64,000 bases of DNA, taken from NCBI RefSeq assembly GCF_051628905.1, contig NZ_CP157575.1:3224001-3288000 (forward strand), written 5' to 3'. Below are positions 1-9,334 of the stretch, piece by piece. The stretch is from Asaia sp037151935. GTDB lineage: Bacteria > Pseudomonadota > Alphaproteobacteria > Acetobacterales > Acetobacteraceae. The position numbers were made by a program, and so were the translations under genes. A model generated the notes under the pieces. That model saw nothing but the letters and a program-made list of their open reading frames with translations, was not told the origin of the DNA and ran no database searches. Position 1 is the first letter of the stretch. Each line of letters begins with the position of its first letter.

Positions 1-912
1 CAGCTTGACCAGCGTACGCACCACGATCACGGCAAAAACGAGAATGATGAACAAGCAGATGAAAAGCCCGTATTCTTCACCTGCGACCGCAAAAACGAAA
101 TCGGCATGAGCGTCGGGCAGCAGGTCCTTCACGCGGCCTTCACCGGGCCCGCGCCCCATCATGCCGCCATTGCCAAACGCCCGCATTGCGGTGTCGATCT
201 GATAATGGTCGCCTACATTGGGGTGAAGAAACCGCTCCACGCGCGAACGCACATGAGGAAACGCCACAAAGGCACCCGCAAAGGCGGCGACCATAGCGCC
301 GACACCGGCGCCTACGAAAATGATCGGCAGGCCGTTCACGAAAAGCTGGATGAAGAACACCATGGTGATGACCGACAACATGCCGATATCGGGCTGCGAT
401 TTGAGCAGGAGCAGGATCAGCCCGAAACAGCCGAAAGCGATCAGCATGCCGGGAAAACGGATCGAGCCCATGATCACGCGTCGGCGTTGCTCGGCCAGAA
501 GCCAGCCCGTGACCACGGCAAAAAACGGCTTGAGGAACTCGGAGGGCTGAACAGACATCATGGGCAGCGCGATCCAGCGCCGTGCGCCCTTGATCTCCAC
601 ACCATGAACGAGCGTCATGAAGGTGGCGGCAAGCGCGATCACCCCGCCGATCAATGCGAGGCGTTTGACCGCAGGGCGAGAGAGCGAGGACACTACCAGT
701 ACTACGGCGCCCGCAAGGAGCAGGAAGATAACCTGCTTGAGAATAAACATCTCGCGCGAGGCACCGATACGCACGGCCACGGCGGGACTGGCGGCCAGCA
801 TGAGAATATACCCGAAGGCGATCAGAATCCCGACGCAGCAGAGCGTGACGCGATCGATATTGCGCCACCATCGTCCAATTCTGGACGTATCGACACGTGA
901 GAGCCCTGCCAT
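1..912 (-). CDS. ftsW: Cell division lipid II polymerase FtsW (3' end outside window)
   Basis: This is a SEDS-family polytopic inner-membrane protein that polymerises lipid II at the septum together with FtsI. The ATG lies at 912-910 and 304 codons are present; the C-terminus is beyond the left edge. The reading shows repeated hydrophobic segments and the family motifs KGARRWI and QPSEF, followed by a later GRGPGEG loop, which are typical of FtsW/RodA. It starts 28 bp after murD, in the mur-ftsW order of dcw clusters. Placement between murD and a presumed murG makes FtsW much more likely than RodA. Confidence 0.93.
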   Translation of the reverse strand, partial: MAGLSRVDTSRIGRWWRNIDRVTLCCVGILIAFGYILMLAASPAVAVRIGASREMFILKQVIFLLLAGAVVLVVSSLSRPAVKRLALIGGVIALAATFMTLVHGVEIKGARRWIALPMMSVQPSEFLKPFFAVVTGWLLAEQRRRVIMGSIRFPGMLIAFGCFGLILLLLKSQPDIGMLSVITMVFFIQLFVNGLPIIFVGAGVGAMVAAFAGAFVAFPHVRSRVERFLHPNVGDHYQIDTAMRAFGNGGMMGRGPGEGRVKDLLPDAHADFVFAVAGEEYGLFICLFIILVFAVIVVRTLVKL

Positions 913-940
913 ATTCCCCTAACCCCTCTGGCCCTTCGGA

Positions 941-2293
941 TCAGGGCGCTTCTGAATCGCGTAGACGAGTCAGGATATCGACAAAATGCGCGCCTCGCGC
1001 CTCAAAACTTGCGAATTGGTCGAAGCTTGCGCAGGCAGGTGAAAGCAGAACGACCGGCACATCCAGCGCTTTTGCTGCGGCAAGAGCTGCGTGGGTGGCA
1101 GCATCGAGCGTGCCGCAATTTTCGACGGCCACATGATGGTCTCTCAGCGTCTGTTCCAGAACAGGCGCGTCACGCCCGATCAGAAAGGCCTTGGCGATGC
1201 GTCTGAAAAGCGGCGCCAGCGTCTCGATACCGCCTGATTTGGCGGTGCCACCTGCGATCCAGATCACCTTGTCATAACAGAGCAGCGCTTTTTCGGCAGC
1301 TTCGGCATTGGTGGCCTTGCTGTCATTGATAAAGCGAATGCCCCTGATCACCCCGGCCAGGGCCTGACGGTGGGGCAGGCCAGGATAGCTGCGCAGGCCA
1401 TCGGCAATCGCCTGATCGTCGAGGCCGAGATGGCGCGCCATGGCGGCTGCAGCAAGCGCATTTTGCAGATTATGCGCGCCCGGCAGGGTCGGCGCCTCGC
1501 GCGTCGGGCTCGCGATTGCCGCCACGGCATGCGTGTCCTTGACGGAAAGCGTCATGACCGTGAGGCCCTGCGCTGTGTAATCCTGTGCGATCTCTCGGCA
1601 ATGATCGTCGTCGATGCTGATCACGGCGAGATCGGCTCGTGTCATGTTATCGAATACATGACGCTTGGCGGCGGCATACCCAGCCATGTCGCCATGACGG
1701 TCGAGATGGTCAGGCGTCAGATTGAGCAGGCAGGCCGTATCGGCATGAAAAGAGCGCAGCCGCTCAAGCATGTAGGACGACATCTCGATTACATAAACGC
1801 CGTTATCGGGCAGAAGCGGCAGGGCTAGCGAAGCGGTGCCAAGATTGCCACCAGCGGCAACCGGGCGACCGGCTTTTTCGAGCATATGGGCCAGAAGTGC
1901 TGTGGTGGTCGATTTGCCATTCGTGCCGGTTATGGCTGCGAAACGGGCCTTCGACCCGGCACGGCGCACCGCCTGAAACAGGATTTCTGCATCAGACAAA
2001 ATAGGTACTCCAGCCGCTCGTGCCCTGACCGCTACTGCATGCGGTGCCGGCAGGAGGTGCGGAATACCCGGCGAGAGAATGAGCGCGTCAAAGCCTGCCA
2101 GTGTCTCGATGGGCGCCGCAGTCAAGCGCGGCTGGGATGGGTCGGCTTCAGGCGGGTTCTTGTCATCCCAGGCCTGTACCTCAGCCCCCATGGCGAGCAA
2201 GGTTTTCACCACAGCGCTGCCATTGCGGCCCAGACCCGCCACGGCAAAGCGTGACCCGGAAAACAGATCGGTGGGGAAGGCGCGACCCGTCAT
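941..2293 (-). CDS. murD: UDP-N-acetylmuramoyl-L-alanine--D-glutamate ligase MurD
   Basis: This cytoplasmic ATP-dependent ligase adds D-glutamate to UDP-MurNAc-L-Ala. The 450-residue protein has an N-terminal Rossmann-like domain (AGLGRNGSA near residue 20), the Mur ligase P-loop GTNGKST at about 122-128, and the central NLTPDHLDRH stretch. The C-terminal domain carries INDSKATN and ends with SPACASFDQF, both characteristic of MurD. It follows mraY with only one base between them and precedes ftsW, so it is probably co-transcribed with the whole dcw cluster. Length is normal for the family. Confidence 0.97.
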   Translation of the reverse strand: MTGRAFPTDLFSGSRFAVAGLGRNGSAVVKTLLAMGAEVQAWDDKNPPEADPSQPRLTAAPIETLAGFDALILSPGIPHLLPAPHAVAVRARAAGVPILSDAEILFQAVRRAGSKARFAAITGTNGKSTTTALLAHMLEKAGRPVAAGGNLGTASLALPLLPDNGVYVIEMSSYMLERLRSFHADTACLLNLTPDHLDRHGDMAGYAAAKRHVFDNMTRADLAVISIDDDHCREIAQDYTAQGLTVMTLSVKDTHAVAAIASPTREAPTLPGAHNLQNALAAAAMARHLGLDDQAIADGLRSYPGLPHRQALAGVIRGIRFINDSKATNAEAAEKALLCYDKVIWIAGGTAKSGGIETLAPLFRRIAKAFLIGRDAPVLEQTLRDHHVAVENCGTLDAATHAALAAAKALDVPVVLLSPACASFDQFASFEARGAHFVDILTRLRDSEAP

Positions 2294-2294
2294 A

Positions 2295-3386
2295 TCAGCG
2301 CAGCTTCAGCGTGGCGAGGCCAGCCAGACCGAGCAGGATCGAGACGATCCAGAAACGGATGACGATTTTCGGCTCCTGCCAGCCCTTTTTTTCGAAATGA
2401 TGATGCAGGGGGGCCATCAGGAAGACGCGACGTTTGGTGCGCTTGTACCAGAAGACCTGAATCACGACCGAGAGGGTCTCGACCACGAAGAGCCCGCCCA
2501 CGATGCACAGCACCAGCTCATGCTTGACGGCCACAGCGACGGCGCCCAGCGCGCCTCCGAGCGAGAGCGAGCCCGTATCGCCCATGAACACATCGGCTGG
2601 CGTGGCATTGAACCACAGAAAGCCCAGCCCGGCGCCGATCAGCGCGGCACAGAACACCGCAAGTTCTCCTGTGCCTGGCACCAGATGCAGTTGCAGATAA
2701 TCGGCAAAAACGCGATTGCCCACGAGATAGGCAATCAGCGCGAAAACAAGTGCTGCGATGACCACCGGCACAATGGCCAGACCGTCAAGCCCGTCGGTGA
2801 AGTTCACCGCATTGCCGAACCCCGTCATGGTGAGCATGGCGAAAAGCGGAAAGGCGAAGCCGAGGGGCAGCAGGAAGTCTTTCACAAAGGGAAAGGCCAC
2901 CATATTGCGCAGCTCGGGCGGCATCAGGCTTTCCATCCAGTATCCGGCAATCAGCGAGGCGGCGAATTCGCTGCTGAGGCGGGCGCGTTTGGAGAAACCT
3001 GCCGTATTGCGTTTGGAGAGCTTGAGATAATCATCGGCAAACCCAACCGCACCGAAAGCCGCGGTGACGAACATGACGGCCCAGACGAAGCCGTTCGTCA
3101 GATCGGCCCAAAGCAGGGTGGATGCAAAAAGCGCGATCAGGATCAGCATGCCGCCCATGGTGGGGGTGCCGGCCTTTTCGAGAATATGCCGCTCGGGGCC
3201 GAGCGTCCGTATGGGCTGGCCCTCGCGCTGGATGCGTTTGAGCTGGGCGATGAAAGGACGCCCGAAAACCAGCGAAATAACGAAGGCCGTCAGACACGCC
3301 CCGCCAGAGCGGAAGGTCAGATAATGGAAGAGGTTGAAAAAGCCGCCATGGGTCGTGTCGTGAATGGCGATGAGATTATACAGCAT
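2295..3386 (-). CDS. mraY: Phospho-N-acetylmuramoyl-pentapeptide transferase MraY
   Basis: MraY is the integral membrane enzyme that transfers phospho-MurNAc-pentapeptide to undecaprenyl phosphate, making lipid I. The 363-residue product is polytopic and shows the family's conserved cytoplasmic motifs: PTMGG near residue 95, FADDYLKL near 140, NFTDGLDGL near 200, FMGDTGSLSLGG near 270 and PLHHHFEKKGW near 330. The start codon overlaps the murF stop by one base, pointing to translational coupling. Length and motifs are complete. Confidence 0.97.
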   Translation of the reverse strand: MLYNLIAIHDTTHGGFFNLFHYLTFRSGGACLTAFVISLVFGRPFIAQLKRIQREGQPIRTLGPERHILEKAGTPTMGGMLILIALFASTLLWADLTNGFVWAVMFVTAAFGAVGFADDYLKLSKRNTAGFSKRARLSSEFAASLIAGYWMESLMPPELRNMVAFPFVKDFLLPLGFAFPLFAMLTMTGFGNAVNFTDGLDGLAIVPVVIAALVFALIAYLVGNRVFADYLQLHLVPGTGELAVFCAALIGAGLGFLWFNATPADVFMGDTGSLSLGGALGAVAVAVKHELVLCIVGGLFVVETLSVVIQVFWYKRTKRRVFLMAPLHHHFEKKGWQEPKIVIRFWIVSILLGLAGLATLKLR

Positions 3387-4747
3387 CAGGCCTTTGCCCC
3401 CCCGGCAAGAAGAGGGGCGACAATGTCGCGCATGCGACTGCCAAGACTGCCTTTTACGAGAACCACGTCACCGGCTTTCAGATTGGATTGGACGAAGGGG
3501 GCGAGAGATGCCGCGTCTGCTTGCCAGACGCCACGCTTTTCTTCCGCAAGCGCGTCAAAAACATGGCGCATATGCGGGCAGCAGCAAAAAACCAGATCGG
3601 CATGGGCCATCAAATCGGGCAGGAGAGAGAGATGTTCGCTCTCTGCGAAGTCGCCCAGCTCACGGATATCGCCCAGAACCGCAATCCGGCGTTTACCCGG
3701 CACGAGGGTGAGCGTTTCGAGTGCCGCACGTATGGAAAGCACCGAGGCGTTGTAGCTTTCATCCAGGAGTGAGGCGGAGCCACCCAATATGGGCTGGATC
3801 TGCCCTCGACCGGCGCCGGGGCGCCAATGGACGAGGGCAGCGATTGCGGCATCGAGCGGCAGGTCGAAAGCACGAAGCGTGGCCAGCGCCAGGGCGGCAT
3901 TGCGCGCGAGATGCGTCCCCGCCGCGGTCAGCCTGACGTCATGGCCGTCAAAACGGAAATGCGATCCTTCGGCGCTGGTGGTTATATCGCTCAGGCGAAA
4001 ATCAGCGTTTGCGGAGAACCCGACGCGAAGCAGGTTTGCCCCGGCTCGCGCAGCCGCGCGCTCGAAAATTGCGTCCATGCCGGTATCGTCCGGCACGACT
4101 GCCTTGCCCCCCTTGGGCAGGGCGGCGATCAGATCCGATTTCTCTTCGGCGATGGCCTCGACGCTGCCCATATAGCCCAGATGCGCACTGCCTATCGTCG
4201 TGATGACGGCAACATCGGGGCGCACCATGGCCGCGAGCGGCGCAATTTCGCCGCGGTGATTCATGCCGATCTCTGCGACGCAATAGGCGGCGTCGCGTGG
4301 CATGCGGGCAAGCGTGAGCGGCACACCCCAATGGTTGTTGTAAGACGCAACGGCGGCATGGGTCGGGCCGAGCGCCGATAAGGCGCAATGCAGCATGTTC
4401 TTGGTCGTGGTCTTGCCGACCGAGCCTGTCACCCCGACCATTCTGCCGGTAAACCGGACGCGCGCTGCATGGCCGAGATCCTTCAAACCGGCCATGGTAT
4501 CGGCCACATGCAGCAGGCGCGGGTCGGTGCCCGCGTGAGCCTGATGCACCATGACGCAGGCGGCGCCCTTGTCGAGGGCGGCCGCAATATGGGCGTGGCC
4601 GTCGCTGTTTTCACCGACAAGCGCGATGAACAGATCGCCCGGCTCGAGGCTGCGCGTGTCGATCGAAAGGCCGCTCACCTCAAGCTCGGCGTCGAGACGT
4701 CCCTGTGTTGCTTCACGCAGTTCGGCGCTGGTCCAGAGGGTGCTCAT
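3386..4747 (-). CDS. murF: UDP-N-acetylmuramoyl-tripeptide--D-alanyl-D-alanine ligase MurF
   Basis: MurF adds D-Ala-D-Ala to the UDP-MurNAc-tripeptide in the cytoplasm. The 453-residue protein has the N-terminal substrate domain (SIDTRSLEPGDLFIAL at about 29), the ATP loop GSVGKTTTKN near 112, and EIGMNHRGEI near 167. The C-terminal domain includes LDESYNAS, a MurF-type motif. The start overlaps murE by four bases and its stop overlaps the mraY start by one, so the three are likely translated in a coupled way. Confidence 0.96.
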   Translation of the reverse strand: MSTLWTSAELREATQGRLDAELEVSGLSIDTRSLEPGDLFIALVGENSDGHAHIAAALDKGAACVMVHQAHAGTDPRLLHVADTMAGLKDLGHAARVRFTGRMVGVTGSVGKTTTKNMLHCALSALGPTHAAVASYNNHWGVPLTLARMPRDAAYCVAEIGMNHRGEIAPLAAMVRPDVAVITTIGSAHLGYMGSVEAIAEEKSDLIAALPKGGKAVVPDDTGMDAIFERAAARAGANLLRVGFSANADFRLSDITTSAEGSHFRFDGHDVRLTAAGTHLARNAALALATLRAFDLPLDAAIAALVHWRPGAGRGQIQPILGGSASLLDESYNASVLSIRAALETLTLVPGKRRIAVLGDIRELGDFAESEHLSLLPDLMAHADLVFCCCPHMRHVFDALAEEKRGVWQADAASLAPFVQSNLKAGDVVLVKGSLGSRMRDIVAPLLAGGAKA

Positions 4748-6213
4748 GCAGCAACTCCCGCCAGTTCGCGGATGACCGCACGGTCGTCGAAGGGCGTGGT
4801 CACGCCAGCGATGGTCTGGCCGCTTTCATGGCCTTTGCCTGCCACGACCACCACATCGCCCGCGCGCGCCTCGGAAAGAGCGGCTGCAATGGCAGTGCGT
4901 CGATCACCGATCTCGAGTGCGTTAGGGCAGGCGGCGCGAATGGCAGCGCGTATCGTCGCCGGGTCTTCGCTTCGTGGATTGTCGTCGGTCACGATGGCCA
5001 GATCGGCCAGCCTGGCTGCGATCTGCCCCATGAGAGGGCGCTTGCCGCGATCGCGGTCGCCGCCTGCGCCGAAAACGACAATCAGGCGGTTACGGGCATG
5101 AGGGCGCAGACTATGCAGCAGATGATCGAGCGCATCGGGCGTATGGGCGTAATCGACATAGACACCCGCCCCGTGATCGAGCGTCACAGCCAGTTCGGCG
5201 CGACCGCGCACGCCGCCCAGACGCGGAATGAGGTCGAGCACGGCGCGCGCCTGTGAATCATCTTCCCAGGCAAGGGCGGCAGCCAGCAACACGTTATCGA
5301 CCTGAAAACGCCCGGTCAGGCCGAGTTCGTAATCGGGAAGGGTCTCGCCGAAGAGAGTGAGCGATACGATCTGGCCATGGGGCAGGGGTGTCGCGCGCAG
5401 AAGCCTGATCGTCTCGCCCTGCTCGCCTACACTGCGTGGACGCAGTTTGCGCGCCTGCGCCAAAGTGCTCAGCGCGGCAACGGTCTCGGCATCCATATCG
5501 GCATTCAGCGCGGCGATGGCTCCCTCAGGGAGCAGATCGGCAAAGAGCCTCAGTTTGGCGGTGCGATAGGCTTCCATCGTGCCGTGATAATCGAGATGGT
5601 CGCGGGTGAGATTGCTGAATCCACCCGCGCTGAGCGAAACGCCATCGAGGCGGTGCTGGTCCAGTCCATGCGAAGACGCTTCAAGCGCCACATGATCGAC
5701 CCCGGCGGCTTTGAGACGGGCCAGGCTCTCCACAAGTGAGACGGCATCGGGCGTCGTCAGCGGTGGCGGCGCCGCTACAGGGATATCGCTGATAAGCCCG
5801 AGCGTGCCGATACTGGCCGACGCATTGCCGCCCAATGACCAGAGCTGACGCAGGAAATCGGCCGCGCTGCTCTTGCCGTTTGTCCCGGTGATGGCGGCAA
5901 TGCGTCCCGGCTGCGGACCAGCCAGAAGGCGCGCAATGACAGCCAGATCGTGACGGGGCGTCGGGACAGTGATGCAGGGAACGGCAAGGCCTGCCGGAAA
6001 AGCGCTACCCTCTGGTAAAAGCAGGGCAGCCGCGCCCTGTGCCACTGCCTGCGGAATGAAGCGGGCGCCGTCCTGCGCGACGCCCGGCAATGCGGCAAAA
6101 ATCATGCCCGGCGCCACTAGCCGGCTATCGGCGGTGATACCGCTGATTTCAGGATCGACGGCGCAATGCGGAATGGATAGCCCGGACTGGCTCAGGATTT
6201 CGGAAAGGCGCAT
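4744..6213 (-). CDS. murE: UDP-MurNAc-L-alanyl-D-glutamate--meso-diaminopimelate ligase MurE
   Basis: MurE adds the third residue of the peptidoglycan stem peptide. The 489-residue product shows SGITADSRLVAPG near residue 24, the P-loop TGTNGKSS near 108, NLTRDHLDYH near 202 and VDYAHTPDAL near 340. The DNPR motif near residue 414 (context TDDNPRSEDP) is the known signature of the meso-diaminopimelate-specific form, so the cell wall is probably of the mDAP type expected for Proteobacteria. It lies 3 bp downstream of ftsI. Confidence 0.96.
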   Translation of the reverse strand: MRLSEILSQSGLSIPHCAVDPEISGITADSRLVAPGMIFAALPGVAQDGARFIPQAVAQGAAALLLPEGSAFPAGLAVPCITVPTPRHDLAVIARLLAGPQPGRIAAITGTNGKSSAADFLRQLWSLGGNASASIGTLGLISDIPVAAPPPLTTPDAVSLVESLARLKAAGVDHVALEASSHGLDQHRLDGVSLSAGGFSNLTRDHLDYHGTMEAYRTAKLRLFADLLPEGAIAALNADMDAETVAALSTLAQARKLRPRSVGEQGETIRLLRATPLPHGQIVSLTLFGETLPDYELGLTGRFQVDNVLLAAALAWEDDSQARAVLDLIPRLGGVRGRAELAVTLDHGAGVYVDYAHTPDALDHLLHSLRPHARNRLIVVFGAGGDRDRGKRPLMGQIAARLADLAIVTDDNPRSEDPATIRAAIRAACPNALEIGDRRTAIAAALSEARAGDVVVVAGKGHESGQTIAGVTTPFDDRAVIRELAGVAA

Positions 6214-6216
6214 GGC

Positions 6217-8304
6217 TCAGCCTCGTTCGGGTGGGTGACGCGTCGTGCGCTCGGAGGCCTTGGCGGCAAGCCTGGCGGCTTTTTCGGCGGCCTTGGCTGC
6301 GGCTTTTTCCTCTTTTTCCTTCTGCGCCGCGATACGCGGATCGCCGGGGTCGTTTCCGGGGCCGAGGGCGCGCTTGCCGGGTGGAATGCCGGGCTCAAGC
6401 GGTATGGCCATGTCGGCGTCGATCTTCGCCGCGTTCTTGGTGTCGGGGAACATGCCGAGCATCGGGCCGATACGGGCAATCAGCTTGCCGGTGGTCGGCG
6501 CAGCGTTCCATCCCGAGGTTACGAAGCCATGGGTCTTGGGCGTCGGATGCGGGGAGTCGAGCATGACATAGACCGCATAGCGCGGGGCATTCATCGGAAA
6601 GATCGAGGTGAAGGCCGAAATGTTGACGTGTTTCAGATAGCGTCCGTTCGGACCGACTTTTTCAGCCGTGCCTGTCTTGCCGCCCACGAAATAGCCAGGA
6701 ACCTCAGCGCTGCGTGCCGTGCCTTGTGTAACGTCGAGGCGCAGCATCTTGCGGATAAGCTTCGAGTTTTCTTCAGAGACCACACGCAGACCCTCGGGCG
6801 TCGGAGGCTCCGCTGGAGCATCGCTTGCGGACATACCAGAAGCATCGGGCTTGAAGGCAGCAGGGGTGATCGGGGCGTCGGCGGGGGGGGCAGCGGGCGC
6901 ACCTGCAGGCGGAAGGGTGCCGTTTGCGGGTTTCGCGCTGTCATCCTGATCGCGGGCGAGAAGCGTTGGCTTGATGAGAATGCCCCCATTCACGGTCGCC
7001 GCCGTACCGCGCACGATGGCAAGGGGGGCTTCGGCAACGCCATGACCGAAGCCGATTGTCATGACCGTCGAAACGCCCCAGTTCTTCGTAGAGGGTACGA
7101 TGGGACGGCCAGCTTCTGGCAACTCGATCGGCACGCGATTGAAGAACCCCATCGTCCGCAGCCACTCCTGCTGTTTCTTGGCGCCGACATCGAGTGCGAT
7201 ATGGGCGGCCGCAGGGTTGGACGATTTGGCCAGCACATCAGGTAAGGCAAGCCAGGGCTGAAAATGGTCGGATTTGATGTCGGAGATCGTGAAGCGTCCG
7301 ATATGGATCGGGATGGTCGAAAAACGATCCCAGATATGCGCCACGCCATATTCGATGGCCATGGCGGCAGTCTGCAATTTGAACGTCGAGCCCGGTTCGT
7401 ACATGCCTGTCACGGCACGGTTGAAGCGTGAGTCGGCAGGCGCGCGACCGAAATCATTGGCGTCGTAATCGGGCAGGCTCACCATGGAGATGACTTCGCC
7501 CGTATTCACATCCATGACGATTGCTGCTGCACCGATGGCCTGGAATTCATCCATCGCGGCCTGGGTCACTTCACGCGCAACGGCCTGAATACGCACGTCC
7601 AGCGACAGGCGTAGAGGCGTACGGTCCTTGTTCAGGCGCTCGTTGAAGAACCGCTCGACACCGGCCACGCCGTGATCGTCAATATCCACGCCGCCAAGTA
7701 TCTGTGCAGCGGTGCGACCCAACGGATAGTGGCGGCGCTCGCTCGCTTCAAAATAAATACCCGGAATGCCGAGATTATTGATCGCAATTTCCTGCACCGG
7801 GGAAATATCGCGGGCGATATAGACGAATTGTTTTTTCAGCGAGAGGCGACGCGTCGTCTCCGCCTCGTCGAGCTGCGGCAGCACGCTTTTGAGCTTCTTG
7901 GCGGCATCCGGCGCGTCGATCAGCTCCATTGGATTGGCATAGACCTGAGCCACGGGCAGGGAGAGCGCGAGCGTCTGGCCATTGCGATCGACAATGCTCG
8001 CGCGATGGACGTCTGGCAGGGCGAAATCGCCTGCAATCTGCCCTTTCGGGTCGCTTTTCGGGATTTCGGGCACCTGCGAAGCGATCTGACGCTTCTCGGG
8101 GGCCATGGGCATAAAGACCGTTGCAAGACTGAGCTTGGCCGCCACCAGACCGAACAGAAACAGAAAACCGAGGCCGACACCGATCAGCCTCGTATGCATC
8201 TGGTCGAGCGACGCCTTGACCCGCTTAGGGCTCCTGCCTTCAGGGCGCGAAGGCGCGCCGTCGGAATAGCCCGATTTTTTCGGGGGTGGAGTCCTGCCAG
8301 CCAT
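6217..8304 (-). CDS. ftsI: Peptidoglycan D,D-transpeptidase FtsI (PBP3), with extra low-complexity segments
   Basis: FtsI is the septal class B penicillin-binding protein. The 695-residue product has a short basic cytoplasmic N-terminus, one membrane anchor at about 40-62, a dimerisation domain, and a transpeptidase domain with STFK (serine 306), SSN (361-363) and KTG (543-545). Two parts are unusual. A Pro/Ala-rich stretch at about 452-503 sits between the SxN and KTG motifs. A tail after about 633 is rich in Ala, Lys and Glu. At 695 residues it is longer than the roughly 580-residue E. coli protein. It sits between ftsL and murE, the standard position. Confidence 0.95.
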   Translation of the reverse strand: MAGRTPPPKKSGYSDGAPSRPEGRSPKRVKASLDQMHTRLIGVGLGFLFLFGLVAAKLSLATVFMPMAPEKRQIASQVPEIPKSDPKGQIAGDFALPDVHRASIVDRNGQTLALSLPVAQVYANPMELIDAPDAAKKLKSVLPQLDEAETTRRLSLKKQFVYIARDISPVQEIAINNLGIPGIYFEASERRHYPLGRTAAQILGGVDIDDHGVAGVERFFNERLNKDRTPLRLSLDVRIQAVAREVTQAAMDEFQAIGAAAIVMDVNTGEVISMVSLPDYDANDFGRAPADSRFNRAVTGMYEPGSTFKLQTAAMAIEYGVAHIWDRFSTIPIHIGRFTISDIKSDHFQPWLALPDVLAKSSNPAAAHIALDVGAKKQQEWLRTMGFFNRVPIELPEAGRPIVPSTKNWGVSTVMTIGFGHGVAEAPLAIVRGTAATVNGGILIKPTLLARDQDDSAKPANGTLPPAGAPAAPPADAPITPAAFKPDASGMSASDAPAEPPTPEGLRVVSEENSKLIRKMLRLDVTQGTARSAEVPGYFVGGKTGTAEKVGPNGRYLKHVNISAFTSIFPMNAPRYAVYVMLDSPHPTPKTHGFVTSGWNAAPTTGKLIARIGPMLGMFPDTKNAAKIDADMAIPLEPGIPPGKRALGPGNDPGDPRIAAQKEKEEKAAAKAAEKAARLAAKASERTTRHPPERG

Positions 8305-8326
8305 GCTCAGGCGCTTTCATATCCGC

Positions 8327-9334
8327 TCAATTGGCGAGAGGCATAGGCGGCGGAAGGGCATCACCATAGCCGGCGAGAGACGAAGACGATCCGGAATCGC
8401 TCTGCGCATGATGCGGCTTGGGGGCCTGAATGGCAACGTCCACATTCTGGCGTGACGCATGGGCGGTCGCTGCCACGCGCGGGTTACGCCATGTAGTCGC
8501 AGCCGTCGCCTGGGGGCGGTTGCCACGGAAAGTCGCCAGACGAACGGCGAGATCAGAATCGCCGTTATTCTGTGCTGCGCCGGTACGCGTGGTGGCATGG
8601 ACAACAGCGTCGTAACGATGGCTGCGATGGGTAGTCTGACCGAGTTCATCGGACACCATATGGGTGCGGTTGCTCTGCTGGGCCAGCTCGATGGTCGGGC
8701 GTGCGGCAGGAGGCATCAGACGGGTCGAGCGAGGTGTTGCGTTAGGGTGCGCAGCCGAAGTCATGCGAGGTGCCACCGACGCAAGCGTCACGCGAGAAGC
8801 CGGCATGGCAGGAGCTTCTGCCGCAGCGGGCGCTGCGATCGAGGCCGGGCGGTGGCGAGGCGCGTCGGCGCTGGCCACGAGAGCCGATGTGGTGTCATGC
8901 GCCGCTGGAGCGACATTGGCCTTGGGTGCCGCCGCCTTCTGCTCGGGCGCCCTGGGGGCTGCAACGAGGGCAGGCTGCGCGGCAGGGGCATTGGACACAG
9001 CCACGCTCAGACTCTCGCGCGGGTCGTGGAAAGCAGGCTTGGTGCTGGGCGCGGGCAGGGAGTCGATCATGCTGGCCAGGCGTACATATTGCGTGGGCGC
9101 CATGGGGTGAAGTTGACCCAGAAAGCGCGTCGAGAGAGCGCTCAAGCGATCCGGCTGGTTCAGCAGGGCCCATTGTGTGCGCAGCATCGCCGTCTGCTGG
9201 CGCACACGCTCCGTCTTCTGCACGACCGTCGTGATATGCTGATCGAGCACGGTCGTCTCATGCTTCTTGGTATAAAGAAACATGCCCGAACCACCGGCAA
9301 GGAGTGCGCAAAGGATCGTAAAAGGCCGGATCAT
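8327..9334 (-). CDS. ftsL: FtsL-like division protein with a long Ala/Pro-rich C-terminal extension
   Basis: Position between rsmH and ftsI, overlap with rsmH by four bases, and a single N-terminal membrane segment (about residues 5-21) followed by a helical, heptad-like stretch to about residue 75 match FtsL. FtsL works with FtsB and FtsQ to activate FtsWI. The region around 45-75, with an ALLNQPDRLSALS-type sequence, resembles the periplasmic FtsL end. Normal FtsL proteins have about 90-120 residues; this one has 335. The remaining roughly 230 residues are rich in Ala, Pro, Thr, Arg and His, look disordered, and match no domain I know. Confidence 0.8.
   Translation of the reverse strand: MIRPFTILCALLAGGSGMFLYTKKHETTVLDQHITTVVQKTERVRQQTAMLRTQWALLNQPDRLSALSTRFLGQLHPMAPTQYVRLASMIDSLPAPSTKPAFHDPRESLSVAVSNAPAAQPALVAAPRAPEQKAAAPKANVAPAAHDTTSALVASADAPRHRPASIAAPAAAEAPAMPASRVTLASVAPRMTSAAHPNATPRSTRLMPPAARPTIELAQQSNRTHMVSDELGQTTHRSHRYDAVVHATTRTGAAQNNGDSDLAVRLATFRGNRPQATAATTWRNPRVAATAHASRQNVDVAIQAPKPHHAQSDSGSSSSLAGYGDALPPPMPLAN

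Noticed and set aside
2079..3755. Long open frame on the plus strand
   Set aside because: It is antisense to mraY and murF, whose motifs are complete. High GC keeps the opposite frames open.
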